This document shows positions 27,771 to 38,027 of a DNA stretch of 64,000 nt, in pieces (the first letter of the stretch is position 1; every line of letters begins with the position of its first letter). Source of the DNA: Corallococcus sicarius (GTDB lineage Bacteria; Myxococcota; Myxococcia; Myxococcales; Myxococcaceae); the NCBI RefSeq assembly GCF_003611735.1, contig NZ_RAWG01000005.1, forward strand, positions 1 to 64,000, given 5' to 3'. A program made the translations under genes and the position numbers. The notes below the pieces were generated by a model, which was given only the letters and a program-made list of their open reading frames with translations, made no database searches and had not been told where the DNA came from.

Positions 27771-28914
27771 TCAGGAGCCGGCGGTAGAGCGCCTCGTAGC
27801 GGTCGATGGCGGGTTCCTTCTGGAAGCGCTCCAGGACCCGCGCCCGCGCGCGGCGTGAGAAGCCCTGCCAGCGCTCCGCGTCCTCGACCAGCGTGAGCAC
27901 GTGCCGGGCCATGGCGGGGACATCCCCCAGCGGCGCCAGGAAGCCCGTCTCTCCGTGCGTGACGAGCTCTGGGATTCCGCCCAGGTCGCTGGCCACCACG
28001 GGAACGCCGCAGCTCAGCGCCTCCAGCGCGGCGAGCCCGAAGCTCTCCTGCTCGCTGGGGAGCAGGAAGACGTCGGAGGCGGCGACCAGCTCCTCGAAGC
28101 GGTCCTGCTTGCCGAGGAACGCGACGCGGTCCTCCAGGCCCTTCTCCCGCAGCATCCGCTCCGCGTGCGAGCGCTCCGGACCATCTCCCACCATCACCAA
28201 CCGGCAGGGACGGTGGCGGTGGACCTCGGTGAAGATGGCGACCACGTCGACGATGCGCTTCACCGGCCGGAAGTTGGAGACGTGGATGAGCACCGGCTCG
28301 TCGTCATACAGGGCCGGGAAGAGCGCGCGCAGGCAGGCGCGGTCGCGCACCGGGGCGTAGCGCTCGGTGTCCGCGAAGTTGGTGATGACGTCGATGGGGA
28401 CGCTCTCCGGGATGTCGAAGCCCTGCCACGTCGCGCGGCGCAGGTAGGCCGACGGCACCGTCACCGCGTCGCTGCGCAGGATGGAGAAGCGGGTGATCGG
28501 CAGGTAGCTGGGGTCGATTCCCACCAGCGTGGTGTCCGTCCCGTGCAGCGTGGTGACGACGCGCGGCGCCCTGGGGCCCAGCACCTCGCGCGCCATCCAC
28601 GCGGCGGTGGCGTGCGGCACCGCGTAGTGGACGTGCAGGATGTCCAGGCGCTCGTAGCTGGCGACCTCGATCATCTTGGAGGCCAGCGCGATGGGATAGG
28701 TGCTGGACTGCTGGAGCGCCGGGTAGTCGCTCTCCGTCACCTCGTGGAAGACGACCTTCCGGTTCGTGCCGTGGAGACGGACCGGCAGGTCCCGGGCGAT
28801 GAAGTGGACGCGGTGGCCCCGGTCCGCCATCGCGAGGCCAATCTCCGTGGCGACCATGCCGCTGCCACCGAAGGTCGGAAAGCAGGTGATGGCCACGTTG
28901 AGAGGAGCGTTCAT
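27751..28914 (-). CDS. bshA: N-acetyl-alpha-D-glucosaminyl L-malate synthase BshA
   Basis: A 387-residue GT-B glycosyltransferase (GT4). BshA joins N-acetylglucosamine from UDP-GlcNAc to L-malate, the first step of bacillithiol synthesis. The N-terminus NVAITCFPTFGGSGMVATEIGLAMADRGH is the BshA signature. DILHVHYAVPHATAAW and the UDP-binding EQESFGLAALEALSCGVPVV (E-x7-E) follow. Length equals that of known BshA. It overlaps the upstream bshB1 gene by four bases, and the order bshC-bshB1-bshA on the minus strand makes a complete three-gene pathway operon. Confidence 0.95.
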   Translation of the reverse strand: MNAPLNVAITCFPTFGGSGMVATEIGLAMADRGHRVHFIARDLPVRLHGTNRKVVFHEVTESDYPALQQSSTYPIALASKMIEVASYERLDILHVHYAVPHATAAWMAREVLGPRAPRVVTTLHGTDTTLVGIDPSYLPITRFSILRSDAVTVPSAYLRRATWQGFDIPESVPIDVITNFADTERYAPVRDRACLRALFPALYDDEPVLIHVSNFRPVKRIVDVVAIFTEVHRHRPCRLVMVGDGPERSHAERMLREKGLEDRVAFLGKQDRFEELVAASDVFLLPSEQESFGLAALEALSCGVPVVASDLGGIPELVTHGETGFLAPLGDVPAMARHVLTLVEDAERWQGFSRRARARVLERFQKEPAIDRYEALYRRLLTGPLRR

Positions 28915-29717
28915 GTGCGTGCCGGGAAGAACAGGGGCCGGGCGAAGCCATTCCTGCGGAAGTGGTCGAGCGGGTCGGCCAGTCCCAGCGCCTCGCGCAG
29001 GACGTAGGGCTCGCCGTGGGTGACGCCAATCTGCGCGCCATAGAAGCGGTCCCGGGCCTCCAGCGAGGACAGCGACAGCGGTGAGCCCACCAGCGTGGGC
29101 GGCGCGTCCGGGCGGGGCATCACCTGGCTGGCGTAGCAGTGCACCGCGGCCAGCTTGCGCTCGTAGACGGCGGAGACGTCCACGATGACGCCAGGCTCGG
29201 CCAGATGCCGCAGCGGGTAGTAGAGCACCTGCCGCGGCGTGAAGGGCTCCGCGGCGGGCTCCGCGTCGAACTTGCGCACGCCCGCGAAGAAGAGGGCGCG
29301 CGTCACCAGCGCACTGGCCGCCTCGTGGTCCGGGTGTCGCTCCTGCTCCCAGGGCACGACGACCAGCTCCGGACGCAGGCGGCGCAGCGCCTCCACCACG
29401 CGGGCCACGGCGGCGGTGCGGGCGCGCTCGGGCTCGGGCGTGTCGAAGCCCGCCCACGGGTGGAGCCATCCGTCGGGCAGCTCCAGGTTCTCCCGGTGGG
29501 CCAGCCCCAGCGCGCGGGTGGCGGCTTGCGTCTCCTCCGCGCGGGACTGCAGCGTGCCGCGCGAACTCTTCTCGCCGCGAGTCAGGTCGACGATGCCGGT
29601 GCGGTAGCCGCGGGTGGCCATGCTCGCCATCAGCCCACCGCAGAACAGCTCCACGTCATCCGGGTGGGGGCCAAAGGCGAGGACGTCGATGCCGTAGTCG
29701 GTGCCGGTCGCGCTCAT
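28911..29717 (-). CDS. bshB1: bacillithiol biosynthesis deacetylase BshB1
   Basis: A 268-residue zinc-dependent PIG-L/LmbE-type deacetylase that removes the acetyl group from GlcNAc-malate. The catalytic [13 protein letters not shown] (HPDD at about 18-21) and the later HPDHEAAS supply the metal ligands; [12 protein letters not shown] matches the BshB1 pattern. It overlaps bshA downstream and bshC upstream by four bases each, so all three are coupled. Confidence 0.95.
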   Translation of the reverse strand: MSATGTDYGIDVLAFGPHPDDVELFCGGLMASMATRGYRTGIVDLTRGEKSSRGTLQSRAEETQAATRALGLAHRENLELPDGWLHPWAGFDTPEPERARTAAVARVVEALRRLRPELVVVPWEQERHPDHEAASALVTRALFFAGVRKFDAEPAAEPFTPRQVLYYPLRHLAEPGVIVDVSAVYERKLAAVHCYASQVMPRPDAPPTLVGSPLSLSSLEARDRFYGAQIGVTHGEPYVLREALGLADPLDHFRRNGFARPLFFPART

Positions 29718-31339
29718 GGCGTCAGGTCCTTCGAGTCACCGCGGAAGGGGACACACGCGTCCAGCACCGTCTTCGTGAAGGCACGCGCCCCGATGCGGCA
29801 GGCGAAGTAGGGCAGCCCGAGGACACGCTCCTGGGGCGCGTCCTCCGGGAAGAGGAACGTGCGCAGGCGGTCCACCTGTTCGGCCGCCGTGGCATCGCGC
29901 CGGGCGAGCGCGCGGCGGTAGCGGCCCGTCAGCCGGGACACCGCGACCCGCACCGTGCCTTCGGTGCGGCGCAGCGCGTCCTGGAGGTTCGCGTCCACCG
30001 CCGACACCTGTCCGGCGACGCGCTCCAGCTCGGAGGCGAAGGCGCCCAAGAGGCGGGCCTCCAGGGCCTCGGGCGTCTCCAGCGACTCCGGGGCATCCCG
30101 CGTGGCCAGCCGCGTGAGCAGCGTGTCGCGCGGCACGTTCACCTCATCCGGCTGGAGCCCCACCTTGCCCAGCCACCGGCGCGCGCGGTCATCGAGCACG
30201 CGGAAGCGGGCCCGGGGAATGGCGAGCGGCATCGGCTGGCCCGCGTGGGCGTAGAGCGGCGCCAGTTGCGCGAAGTAGGCCAGCTCGCCCGGGCCGCCGA
30301 CATACGCCGCCGTGGGGAGCAGGGTGTCCTGGAGGAGGGGGCGCAGCAGCGCGGACGTGGTGAAGCGCAGCGGTTCGCGCTCCAGGGCGGCGTGCAGCGC
30401 GTCCTGGGTGATGGTGCTGCCTTCCGGGTGGCCCACCAGACTCCAGGCGCCCGCTTCCGCCGGATCCAGCCGGTAGCGCGGGCCATCGAGCGCCTCCGGT
30501 GAGAAGAAGCTGAGCGGCGAGCCTGGGCGGACATGGACCTGCACCGCGTAGCCCGCGCGGGTGAGCGCCTCCGCACGGGCCTCGAGCACCGCGCAGAGTG
30601 TCCCCGCTTCCTGGAGGGCGAAGCGATGCACGGGGGCGGCCAGTGGCGCCAGCCGTGCGTCTCTCGGGTCGAGGAAGACAAGGCCCTCGTCGGCGAAGAG
30701 GGACGACAGCACGTCGGTGAAGGCTTGCGCGAGCGTGGCTTCGGGACGGTAGGCCTGCTCCAGCAGGCAGAGGAACTCCTCCGCGTGGGGTTCTGCTTCC
30801 AACTGGGCGCGGAGGGTGGCCAGGGCGGGGAGGACGCTCGGGCCCAGGTGGCGGTGGGCGATGGGCGCTCGAGACGTTGCTGCACCCGGAAGCTCGAGCG
30901 CCAGGCGACAGGGCCCTCCGCCCGGACGTGGGATGACACAGTGATCAATCTCCGGAAGGTCGTGGTCCTCCGTCTGGAGCCAGAAGACGGGAACACAGGG
31001 CCGGCCGGTTTCTTCCCCCAGTGCGCGCGCCGTGACGATGGCGGACGCGGCTTTGTAGAGCGTGTACAGCGGGCCCAGGAAGAGGCCCATCTGCTGTCCC
31101 GTCACCACCGCCACGGTGCCGGGCCGCGCGAGCAGCGCGAGGTTTCGCTCCCGAGCAGGACTCGGTGCGAGGCGCGCGTTCTGCGCGGCAAGGACGTCCA
31201 GCAGCGCGGGCGACACCGTGCGCGACGCGGCGGCGGCCACGGCCCGGGCGCGCGTTTCACGGTGCCGATAGTCGTCGGAAAGGAAGGAGAGCGCGGACGC
31301 ATCTCCGCGAAGCCACGCGGCCGAGAACGAGGACGTCAC
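29714..31339 (-). CDS. bshC: bacillithiol biosynthesis cysteine-adding enzyme BshC
   Basis: A 541-residue BshC, expected to add cysteine to GlcN-malate as the last step of bacillithiol synthesis. Typical stretches are [34 protein letters not shown] and [20 protein letters not shown]. The C-terminal coiled coil of the family is also visible. The GTG at 31339 gives the length usual for BshC (about 540) and the usual opening TSSFSAAWL; an ATG at 31387 would add 16 basic residues. Neither has a strong ribosome site. It is divergent from the PIG-L/symporter operon. Confidence 0.93.
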   Translation of the reverse strand: MTSSFSAAWLRGDASALSFLSDDYRHRETRARAVAAAASRTVSPALLDVLAAQNARLAPSPARERNLALLARPGTVAVVTGQQMGLFLGPLYTLYKAASAIVTARALGEETGRPCVPVFWLQTEDHDLPEIDHCVIPRPGGGPCRLALELPGAATSRAPIAHRHLGPSVLPALATLRAQLEAEPHAEEFLCLLEQAYRPEATLAQAFTDVLSSLFADEGLVFLDPRDARLAPLAAPVHRFALQEAGTLCAVLEARAEALTRAGYAVQVHVRPGSPLSFFSPEALDGPRYRLDPAEAGAWSLVGHPEGSTITQDALHAALEREPLRFTTSALLRPLLQDTLLPTAAYVGGPGELAYFAQLAPLYAHAGQPMPLAIPRARFRVLDDRARRWLGKVGLQPDEVNVPRDTLLTRLATRDAPESLETPEALEARLLGAFASELERVAGQVSAVDANLQDALRRTEGTVRVAVSRLTGRYRRALARRDATAAEQVDRLRTFLFPEDAPQERVLGLPYFACRIGARAFTKTVLDACVPFRGDSKDLTP

Positions 31340-31472
31340 GGCATGCCGTACTAACAGGTCGCGGCGGGCGCGCCACCGGAAGTGCATGCGCGCACGGTCG
31401 TGGCGGCGGGCGTCATCCCGGAAGCAATGCGGGCCGCGCGCAGGGAAGGGGCCTGTTGTAGGGTCCGCCCGA

Positions 31473-33956
31473 ATGCGGAACCTGCTCCTCGGAATGATGC
31501 TGGCCATGAGCCTCGGAATCGGGTCGACGGCGGTGGCGCGGCCTGCTCGGCAGCTCCACGCAGGTGAAGTCGCGGCGGGCCTGAAGCGGCTCGGTGTGAC
31601 GGGCAGTGTGCTCTATGTCGCGGCCCACCCGGACGACGAGAACACGCGCTTGCTCGCGTGGCTGGTGGGCGAGCGCGGCCTGCGCGCGGGTTACCTGTCC
31701 GTGACGCGCGGTGATGGTGGGCAGAACCTCATCGGCACCGAACAGGACGCCCTGCTCGGGCTCATCCGCACGCATGAGTTGCTCGCCGCGCGGAGCGTGG
31801 ACGGCGCGGAGCAGTTCTTCACGCGGGCGCGGGACTTCGGTTATTCGAAGAGCGCGGAAGAGGCGCTGCGCATCTGGGGACATGAAGCGGTGCTGGCGGA
31901 CGTGGTGCTCGCCATCCGGCGCTTCCAGCCGGACGTCATCATCACCCGCTTCAGCACGGCGCCGCCGAACCACGGCCACCACACGGCCTCCGCGCTGCTG
32001 GCGGCGGAGGCCTTCATCGCCGCCGCCGACCCGAAGCGCTTTCCTGAGCAGTTGTCCGAGGTGACGCCGTGGAAGGCGGACCGCCTGCTGCAGAACGCGT
32101 CCTCGTGGTCGTTCAAGCCCGGTGAGGACCTGTCCCGCTACGTGAAGCTGGAGGTGGGCGGCTACGACGCGTTGCTCGGGCGTTCATGGGGCGAGGTGGC
32201 CGCGGAGAGCCGCAGCCAGCACAAGAGCCAGGGCTTCGGTCAGGCCCCGGAGCGGGGCCCCAGCGCCGAGTACTTCACGCCGCTGGCGGGGACGCTTCCG
32301 AAGCGCGACGTGTTCGAGGGGCTCGACTTCTCCTGGAAGCGTTGGAAGGGCTCGGAGGCCGTGGCCCGCGCGGTGGCCGCTGTGACGAAGGCGTACGATG
32401 CGCGCGCCCCTCACCACTCCCTGCCCGCGCTCGTCCGCGTGCACGAGGCGCTGAGCGCGCTGCCGGACACCCACCCATGGAAGGCGCCCAAGCTGCGTGA
32501 GACGGAGGCGCTCATCGCCGCTTGCGCGGGGCTGTTCCTGGAGGTGCGTGCCGCCGCGCCCACGGGCATCCCGGGGCTGCCCGTGGCGTTGGACGTGGTG
32601 GCGCTGAACCGCTCGCCCGCCGCCGTCGAGTGGGTGGGGCTGACGCTGCCCGGCGAGAAACCCGAGGCCGTGGGGAAGGTGCTGGGCGCGAACGTGCCCC
32701 TGAAGCTGTCGCGCACGGTGACGCTGCCGACGACGGCGCCCATCTCCACGCCCTACTGGCTCCGGGAGCCTGTCACCGGAGGGCTCTACACGCTCAAGGG
32801 CGAGGACCGCGCGCTCACCGGCCAGCCGGAGGGCGCTCCCGCGCTGTCGGTGGCGTTCGAGTACACGGTCGCGGGCCGGCGCTTCCGCGCGGTGCGTCCG
32901 GTGCTCTACGCCTGGACGGATCCGGTGCGCGGCGAGCTCTACCGTGACTTCGAGGTCGTCCCGCCCGTCACCGCCACGCTGGCGCAGGACGTGCTCATGT
33001 TCCCCAACGGCGAGTCCCGCGCCGTGCCGGTGGTGCTGGCCGCGGGGATGGATCAGGTGCCGGGCACGGTGCGGATGATGGCGCCGCCCGGCTGGCGCGT
33101 GGAGCCCGCGTCGGTCGAGTTCAAGCTCGCGGCGCGCGGAGACGAGCGCACCCTCATCTTCCAGGTCACGCCGCCCCGGGGCTCGACGCAGGAGGGAGTC
33201 CTCTCCGTGGATGTCGACGTGGGGGACCGCGCCTGGTCGTGGCGTGCCCGTTCCGTGTCGTATCCCCACCTCCCGCCGTTGACGGTGCGCCAGCCCTCCA
33301 CGGCCAAGGTGGTGCCGTTCTCCCTGGCCATGAAGGGCAAGCGCATCGGCTACATCCCGGGTCCGGGCGACCGCGTCGCGGAGAGCCTGAGCGCGGTGGG
33401 CTACGACGTGACGCTGCTTCCCGGGGAGCGGCTGGCCCGGGAGCCGCTGGAGCGCTTCGACGCCATCCTCGTGGGCGTACGCGCCTTCAACGCCGACACG
33501 CACCTGACCGTCCACCGGGAGCGGCTGCTCCAGTACGTGGAAGGCGGCGGGCGGCTGGTGGTGCAGTACAACACCAACAGCCGCGTGGGGCCGCTCACGT
33601 CCTTCGTCGGGCCCTATCCGATGGAGATTGGTCGCGACCGGGTGACGGATGAGACGGCGGCGATGACGCCGCTGCGCGCCAATGAGCCGCTGCTGCGCGC
33701 GCCCAATGCGCTGACGGCCGCGGACTTCGAGGGCTGGGTGCAGGAGCGGGGCCTCTACTTCGCGTCGTCGTGGGACGCTCGCTATCAGCCCGTGTTCGCC
33801 ATGCACGATGCCGGCGAGGCGCCGCTCCAGGGCGCGCTGCTGGTCGCGCGTCATGGCAAGGGCACCTTCATCTACACGGGCCTCGCCTTCTTCCGTCAGC
33901 TCCCCGCCGGGGTTCCCGGCGCCTACCGCCTGTTGGCCAACATCCTGTCTCCATGA
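31473..33956 (+). CDS. large secreted PIG-L family deacetylase
   Basis: An 827-residue protein with a signal peptide ([19 protein letters not shown]) and an N-terminal PIG-L/LmbE domain ([19 protein letters not shown] about 52-56; [13 protein letters not shown] as the later metal site). The rest (about 300-827) is beta-rich, with a glutamine-amidotransferase-like C-terminus ([38 protein letters not shown]). This long form is known beside sodium:solute symporters. Its position divergent from the bsh operon suggests extracytoplasmic processing of bacillithiol-like or N-acetylglucosaminyl compounds before uptake (inference). Confidence 0.9.
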   Translation: MRNLLLGMMLAMSLGIGSTAVARPARQLHAGEVAAGLKRLGVTGSVLYVAAHPDDENTRLLAWLVGERGLRAGYLSVTRGDGGQNLIGTEQDALLGLIRTHELLAARSVDGAEQFFTRARDFGYSKSAEEALRIWGHEAVLADVVLAIRRFQPDVIITRFSTAPPNHGHHTASALLAAEAFIAAADPKRFPEQLSEVTPWKADRLLQNASSWSFKPGEDLSRYVKLEVGGYDALLGRSWGEVAAESRSQHKSQGFGQAPERGPSAEYFTPLAGTLPKRDVFEGLDFSWKRWKGSEAVARAVAAVTKAYDARAPHHSLPALVRVHEALSALPDTHPWKAPKLRETEALIAACAGLFLEVRAAAPTGIPGLPVALDVVALNRSPAAVEWVGLTLPGEKPEAVGKVLGANVPLKLSRTVTLPTTAPISTPYWLREPVTGGLYTLKGEDRALTGQPEGAPALSVAFEYTVAGRRFRAVRPVLYAWTDPVRGELYRDFEVVPPVTATLAQDVLMFPNGESRAVPVVLAAGMDQVPGTVRMMAPPGWRVEPASVEFKLAARGDERTLIFQVTPPRGSTQEGVLSVDVDVGDRAWSWRARSVSYPHLPPLTVRQPSTAKVVPFSLAMKGKRIGYIPGPGDRVAESLSAVGYDVTLLPGERLAREPLERFDAILVGVRAFNADTHLTVHRERLLQYVEGGGRLVVQYNTNSRVGPLTSFVGPYPMEIGRDRVTDETAAMTPLRANEPLLRAPNALTAADFEGWVQERGLYFASSWDARYQPVFAMHDAGEAPLQGALLVARHGKGTFIYTGLAFFRQLPAGVPGAYRLLANILSP

Positions 33957-34132
33957 GCACCGCTCCCAACCTGTCCCCCCGTGAGCCCGCCGGCGCCGCC
34001 CCCGCGCACCGGCCCGAGATGGATGACGCGCCGCCGCTGCTGGGCTCCTGGCGCAACATCTACATCGTGGTGCTGGGCATCTTCGTGCTGTTCGTCGCCG
34101 TGTTCTGGGTGCTCACCGAGGCGTACGCGTGA
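33953..34132 (+). CDS. one-helix membrane protein linked to symporter
   Basis: A 59-residue protein with a Pro/Ala-rich N-terminus and a single membrane helix (IYIVVLGIFVLFVAVFWVLT). ATG overlaps the deacetylase stop and its own stop overlaps the symporter GTG start, so the three genes form one coupled unit. It may be a small subunit of the symporter; that is inferred from position only. Confidence 0.85.
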   Translation: MSTAPNLSPREPAGAAPAHRPEMDDAPPLLGSWRNIYIVVLGIFVLFVAVFWVLTEAYA

Positions 34133-35841
34133 CGGGGCTCGACTGGCTGGTCCTGGGCGCGACGATTGCGTCCATCGTGGCGTGGGGCCTCTGGAAGTCC
34201 CGGGGGCAGGCCACCAGCGACGAGTACATGCGTGGAGGCCGTGAGCTGAAGTGGCCCACCATTGGCCTGGCCGTCATGGCCACGCAGGCCAGCGCCGTCA
34301 CCTTCCTCTCCGTCCCCGGGCAGGCCTACGAGGACGGGATGCGCTTCGTGCAGTTCTACTTCGGACTGCCGATCGCGATGGTCATCATCAGCGCTGTCTT
34401 CGTGCCCATCTACTACCGGCTGAACGTCATCACCGCGTACGAGTACCTGGAGTCGAGATTCGACCTGAAGACGCGGCTGCTGGGCGCCTTCCTCTTCCTC
34501 ATCCAGCGCGGCCTGGCCGCGGGCATTACGATCTACGCGCCGGCCATCATCCTCTCCACCATCCTCGGTTGGCCGCTGGAGCCCACGGTCATCGTCATGG
34601 GTGCGCTCGTCATCCTCTACACGGTGACGGGAGGCTCCAGGGCGGTGAGCCAGACGCAGAAGCAGCAGATGGTGGTGATGATGGGCGGCATGGTGGTGGC
34701 CGCCGTGGTCATCCTCTGGCGCTTGCCGGCGAACGTGTCGTTCGGCAAGGCGGTGGACGTCGCTGGCGCGTTCGGCCGGATGAACGTGGTGAGCTTCGAC
34801 TTCGACATGCAGGACCGTTACAACTTCTGGTCCGGCATCACGGGAGGGCTGTTCCTGTCATTGTCGTACTTCGGCACGGACCAGTCCCAGGTGGGCCGCT
34901 ACCTGACGGGCCGCTCCATCTCCGAGAGCCGGCTGGGGCTGCTCTTCAACGGCGTGCTGAAGATCCCGATGCAGTTCTTCATCCTCTTCGTTGGGATTCT
35001 GGTCTTCGTCTTCTACCAGTTCAGCACGCCGCCGCTGCTCTTCAACGAGGCGCTGCGCACCCGCGTGCAGGGCACGCCGCAGGCGACCGAGTACGCCGAG
35101 CTGGAAGCGAAGTGGGAGCAGGTCCAGTCCGGCAAGCGCGCGGAGGTGGAGCGCTACCTGTCGGCCGTCGAGTCGGGCGACGTGGCGGCCGGCGAGGCGT
35201 CACGGGCGCTGCTCCAGGGCGCGCAGCAGCAGGCGAGCGCGGTCCGCAAGGAGGCGAAGGCCATGGTGGCGCGCGCGCTTCCGGGCGCGGAGACGAAGGA
35301 CTCGGACTACATCTTCATCACCTTCGTGAAGCGCTGGTTGCCAAGCGGGCTGTTCGGGTTGCTCATCGCCGTCATCTTGTCCGCGGCCATGAGCTCCATC
35401 TCCAGCGAGCTGTCGGCGTTGGGGACCACCACGACGGTGGACTTCTACCGGCGGGTGTTCAAGCCCGGCGCCTCGGACCGGCACGTGCTGGTGGCGTCCA
35501 AGCTGTTCACCGTGTTCTGGGGGCTGGTCGCGGTGGCCTTCGCGACCTTCGCTTCGCTGTTGGACAACCTCATCCAGGCCATCAACATCCTGGGCTCCAT
35601 CTTCTACGGCACGGTGCTGGGCATCTTCCTGGTGGCCTTCTTCGTGAAGCGCGTGCGAGGCCATGCCGTGTTCGCGGCGGCCGTCATCTCCCAGGCGACG
35701 GTGATTGCCCTCTACTTCCTCTCCGACGTGGGTTACCTCTGGTTCAATGTCATCGGCTGTGCGCTGGTGATGGTGCTGAGCCTGGTGATGCAGGGCGTCC
35801 TGCCGCGCGGGGAGACGCCGGCCCCGGCGACGGGGGCCTGA
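34129..35841 (+). CDS. sodium:solute symporter (SSS family)
   Basis: A 570-residue SSS/LeuT-fold transporter with about 13 helices. Family landmarks are YMRGGRELKWPTIGLAVMATQASA, TAYEYLESRF, YTVTGGSRAV and SMGRYLTGR-like SQVGRYLTGRS. A ~100-residue Glu/Ala-rich soluble insert lies at about 305-390. The GTG start overlaps the upstream stop. Substrate unknown. In the divergent-bsh setting, uptake of a thiol, sugar or malate-type product released by the secreted deacetylase is possible (inference). Confidence 0.92.
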   Translation: MTGLDWLVLGATIASIVAWGLWKSRGQATSDEYMRGGRELKWPTIGLAVMATQASAVTFLSVPGQAYEDGMRFVQFYFGLPIAMVIISAVFVPIYYRLNVITAYEYLESRFDLKTRLLGAFLFLIQRGLAAGITIYAPAIILSTILGWPLEPTVIVMGALVILYTVTGGSRAVSQTQKQQMVVMMGGMVVAAVVILWRLPANVSFGKAVDVAGAFGRMNVVSFDFDMQDRYNFWSGITGGLFLSLSYFGTDQSQVGRYLTGRSISESRLGLLFNGVLKIPMQFFILFVGILVFVFYQFSTPPLLFNEALRTRVQGTPQATEYAELEAKWEQVQSGKRAEVERYLSAVESGDVAAGEASRALLQGAQQQASAVRKEAKAMVARALPGAETKDSDYIFITFVKRWLPSGLFGLLIAVILSAAMSSISSELSALGTTTTVDFYRRVFKPGASDRHVLVASKLFTVFWGLVAVAFATFASLLDNLIQAINILGSIFYGTVLGIFLVAFFVKRVRGHAVFAAAVISQATVIALYFLSDVGYLWFNVIGCALVMVLSLVMQGVLPRGETPAPATGA

Positions 35842-35955
35842 GTCCGCGGGGGCCTGGGATTGGTGGGCGATGCGGGGTACTGCCCTTCAACCGCTGCCAG
35901 CATGGAAGAGGCCATCCGCGCGAAGAACGCGCGGACCCGCTCCTCCTTTTGTCGC

Positions 35956-36900
35956 TCACGGACTCGATGCCTTCACGGAAGCGCTCGCAGCCCTGCGGAA
36001 GGCCGAGGGCGTCTGGCCGAAGTGCCGATGGAACGCGCGGTTCAGTCCGGACTGACTGGCGAACCCCGCCGCATGCGCGATTTCGCCAATGGAGTCGTCT
36101 CCGTCCCGCAGCCGCTGCGCGACCAGGTCCAGCCGGAGGTTCATGAGATAGGTCATGGGAGGATGTCCGATGCGTTTCTGGAAGAGCAGGGCGAACCGGG
36201 TGCGGGACATTCCGGCTCGCGCGGCCAGTTCTGCGACGGACCAGGGTCGAGCGGGGTCCATGTGGAGCTGATGGAGGGCCTCTGCCAGTCGAGGCTCGCG
36301 CAGGCCCGCCAACCATCCCGGGGGCGTCTCCTCCGTGTCGAGGAGCAGGGCACGCAGCACCTGGACGAAGAGTGCCTCCGTGATTCGGGCGGCGGCCGTG
36401 GCCGCACCGGGAGCAGAGGAGGCTGCTTCGTGTGCGAGGGATTCCAGCAGTGCGCGGAGCGCGGGAAGGGAGGCCAGCTTCGTGCGTCCCAGGTGGACGA
36501 CGCGGGGGAGCCCGCGCAGCATGCGGAGTCCCTGCGCTCCCTCGGCGGCGAACTTGCCGCAGACCAGACGGGAGGACTCGCCCGCTCCGCCCGCATGATG
36601 AACGCCTTCCACCGGGGAATGCCGCGCGACGAGCTGTGCCAGGGGAACGACCGGTGCTTCCCGTGAGGACAGCAGCACGTGCGCCTGACCGTCGAAGAGG
36701 ACGACCAGCTCACCGGCCTCCAGGTGGAGGACCTCGCGTGAGGTGCGCACCACGCACCGTCCTCGCTCCACCAGGTGAAACGACGCGAAGGGGCCTTCCG
36801 GCAGGTCCATGCCCCAGGGGGCGCGCAGCTCCCATGCGGCATAGATGCTTCCTTTCAGGCGCATCCCGCGAAGTACCGCCGAGAGGGGCTCCATCCTCAT
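35956..36900 (-). CDS. AraC family transcriptional regulator
   Basis: A 314-residue AraC/XylS regulator with an N-terminal cupin-type ligand domain (about 10-190) and a C-terminal double HTH (WSVAELAARAGMSRTRFALLF, then GDDSIGEIAHAAGFASQSGL and RAFHRHFGQTPSAFRR). This is the cupin_6 subgroup often found beside oxidoreductases. It is divergent from the ABM/haemoglobin pair at 37042, which is its likely target. Confidence 0.92.
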   Translation of the reverse strand: MRMEPLSAVLRGMRLKGSIYAAWELRAPWGMDLPEGPFASFHLVERGRCVVRTSREVLHLEAGELVVLFDGQAHVLLSSREAPVVPLAQLVARHSPVEGVHHAGGAGESSRLVCGKFAAEGAQGLRMLRGLPRVVHLGRTKLASLPALRALLESLAHEAASSAPGAATAAARITEALFVQVLRALLLDTEETPPGWLAGLREPRLAEALHQLHMDPARPWSVAELAARAGMSRTRFALLFQKRIGHPPMTYLMNLRLDLVAQRLRDGDDSIGEIAHAAGFASQSGLNRAFHRHFGQTPSAFRRAASASVKASSP

Positions 36901-37041
36901 TTCATCCTTCCGGGACGCCGGGCACGGGAATTGGAACGGGCGGCCAAGCAGGTCTCCTCGCTGGGTTCTACACGTTCAGAGTCGAGCGGGAGTCCACGCC
37001 CGGATTCCCATTCCCACTCGCCCGGGAGTTCATTGGTGTCC

Positions 37042-37446
37042 ATGAAGGTTCGTCGAGCGGCCTTGTTTCTTCTTGTCACTGTCATGGCAGGCGTGGGAGT
37101 CGCCGCGCCGCCTCAACCCGTTTCGAAGAAGGGTCCGACCATGGTCGTGGAGTACATCCGTTATGACGTTCCCGCCGAGCGGGCGGGGGCGTTTCTCGAG
37201 GCGTATCAGCTCGCGGGTGAGCACCTGCGCGCCTCGTCTCACTGTCTGCGCTATGAAGTGAGCCGGGGCGTGGAGGAGCCGCACCACTTCGTTGTCCGCA
37301 TCGAGTGGGACTCCGAGGAGGGCCACCTTCAGGGGTTTCGCCGGAGCCCCGAGTTCCGGAAGTTCTTCGCGCTCATCAAGCCCTTCGTCTCCGATATCCA
37401 GGAGATGAAGCACTACCGCGTCGAGAGTGCCTGGAGCCGCCCGTGA
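37042..37446 (+). CDS. ABM-domain (antibiotic biosynthesis monooxygenase-like) protein, exported
   Basis: A 134-residue protein with a hydrophobic N-terminal signal (ALFLLVTVMAGVGVAAP) and a ferredoxin-like ABM domain (VVEYIRYDVPAERAGAFLEAY; EVSRGVEEPHHFVVRIEWDS; FRRSPEFRKFFALIKPF). ABM proteins are cofactor-free oxygenases or haem-degrading enzymes. The stop overlaps the GTG of the truncated haemoglobin gene. A fused truncated haemoglobin-ABM protein is known from Streptomyces; here the two halves are separate coupled genes. Confidence 0.85.
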   Translation: MKVRRAALFLLVTVMAGVGVAAPPQPVSKKGPTMVVEYIRYDVPAERAGAFLEAYQLAGEHLRASSHCLRYEVSRGVEEPHHFVVRIEWDSEEGHLQGFRRSPEFRKFFALIKPFVSDIQEMKHYRVESAWSRP

Positions 37447-37946
37447 GCGAGCCGTCCCTTCCGGATGGACGCGGGGACTCCAGCTCCGTGCCATCGTTGT
37501 ACGTGTGGGCGGGAGGGGCCGAGGCCCTCGCGCGATTGACGGAGCGGTTTTACGAACGCGTGCGCGCGGACGCGCTGTTGGGCCCTGTCTTCGAGCGGAT
37601 GTCCGCGGCACACCCGACCCACGTCGCCCATTTCCTGGGCGAGGTCCTGGGAGGGCCTCCCCGCTACAGCGGCGAGAGAGGAGGGCATCCCGAGATGGTT
37701 CGCCATCACCTCGGGCGACACCTGACGGAGGCGCAGCGACGACGCTGGACGGAGCTGCTGCTCGATTGCGCCGACGAGGTGAAGCTGCCGGAGGACCCCG
37801 AGTTCCGGTCGGCGTTTGTCGCCTATGTCGAGTGGGGGTCGAGGCTCGCGGTCATCAACTCCCGAGAAGGCGTGAGCGTGGACCTGGAGGCGCCCATGCC
37901 TGTCTGGGGGTGGGGTGTTCCGGGCGGTCCATACCGTCCTGGATAG
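37443..37946 (+). CDS. group II-like truncated haemoglobin
   Basis: A 167-residue globin of the truncated (2/2) type, probably group II. LYVWAGGAEALARLTERFYERV forms helices A/B, FERMSAAHPTHVAHFLGEVLGGP leads to the distal side, and MVRHHLGRHLTEAQRRRW carries the proximal His. The tail after about residue 145 (WGWGVPGG) is longer than usual. GTG overlaps the ABM stop. O2/NO handling or supply of O2 to the ABM oxygenase is plausible. Confidence 0.9.
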   Translation: MSEPSLPDGRGDSSSVPSLYVWAGGAEALARLTERFYERVRADALLGPVFERMSAAHPTHVAHFLGEVLGGPPRYSGERGGHPEMVRHHLGRHLTEAQRRRWTELLLDCADEVKLPEDPEFRSAFVAYVEWGSRLAVINSREGVSVDLEAPMPVWGWGVPGGPYRPG

Positions 37947-38027
37947 GAGGCGCCACGTCTTGCCCGGGAACCCGCCACGGGTTCCTCGGGTCAAATCCAG
38001 TCCGCTCATGACGAGCGTGGATCCGAA

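Noticed and set aside
37970-38020. T-arm-like GGGTCAAATCC suggesting a tRNA gene next to the terminator
   Set aside because: No acceptor, D or anticodon arm can be paired around it; a tRNA is not supported.
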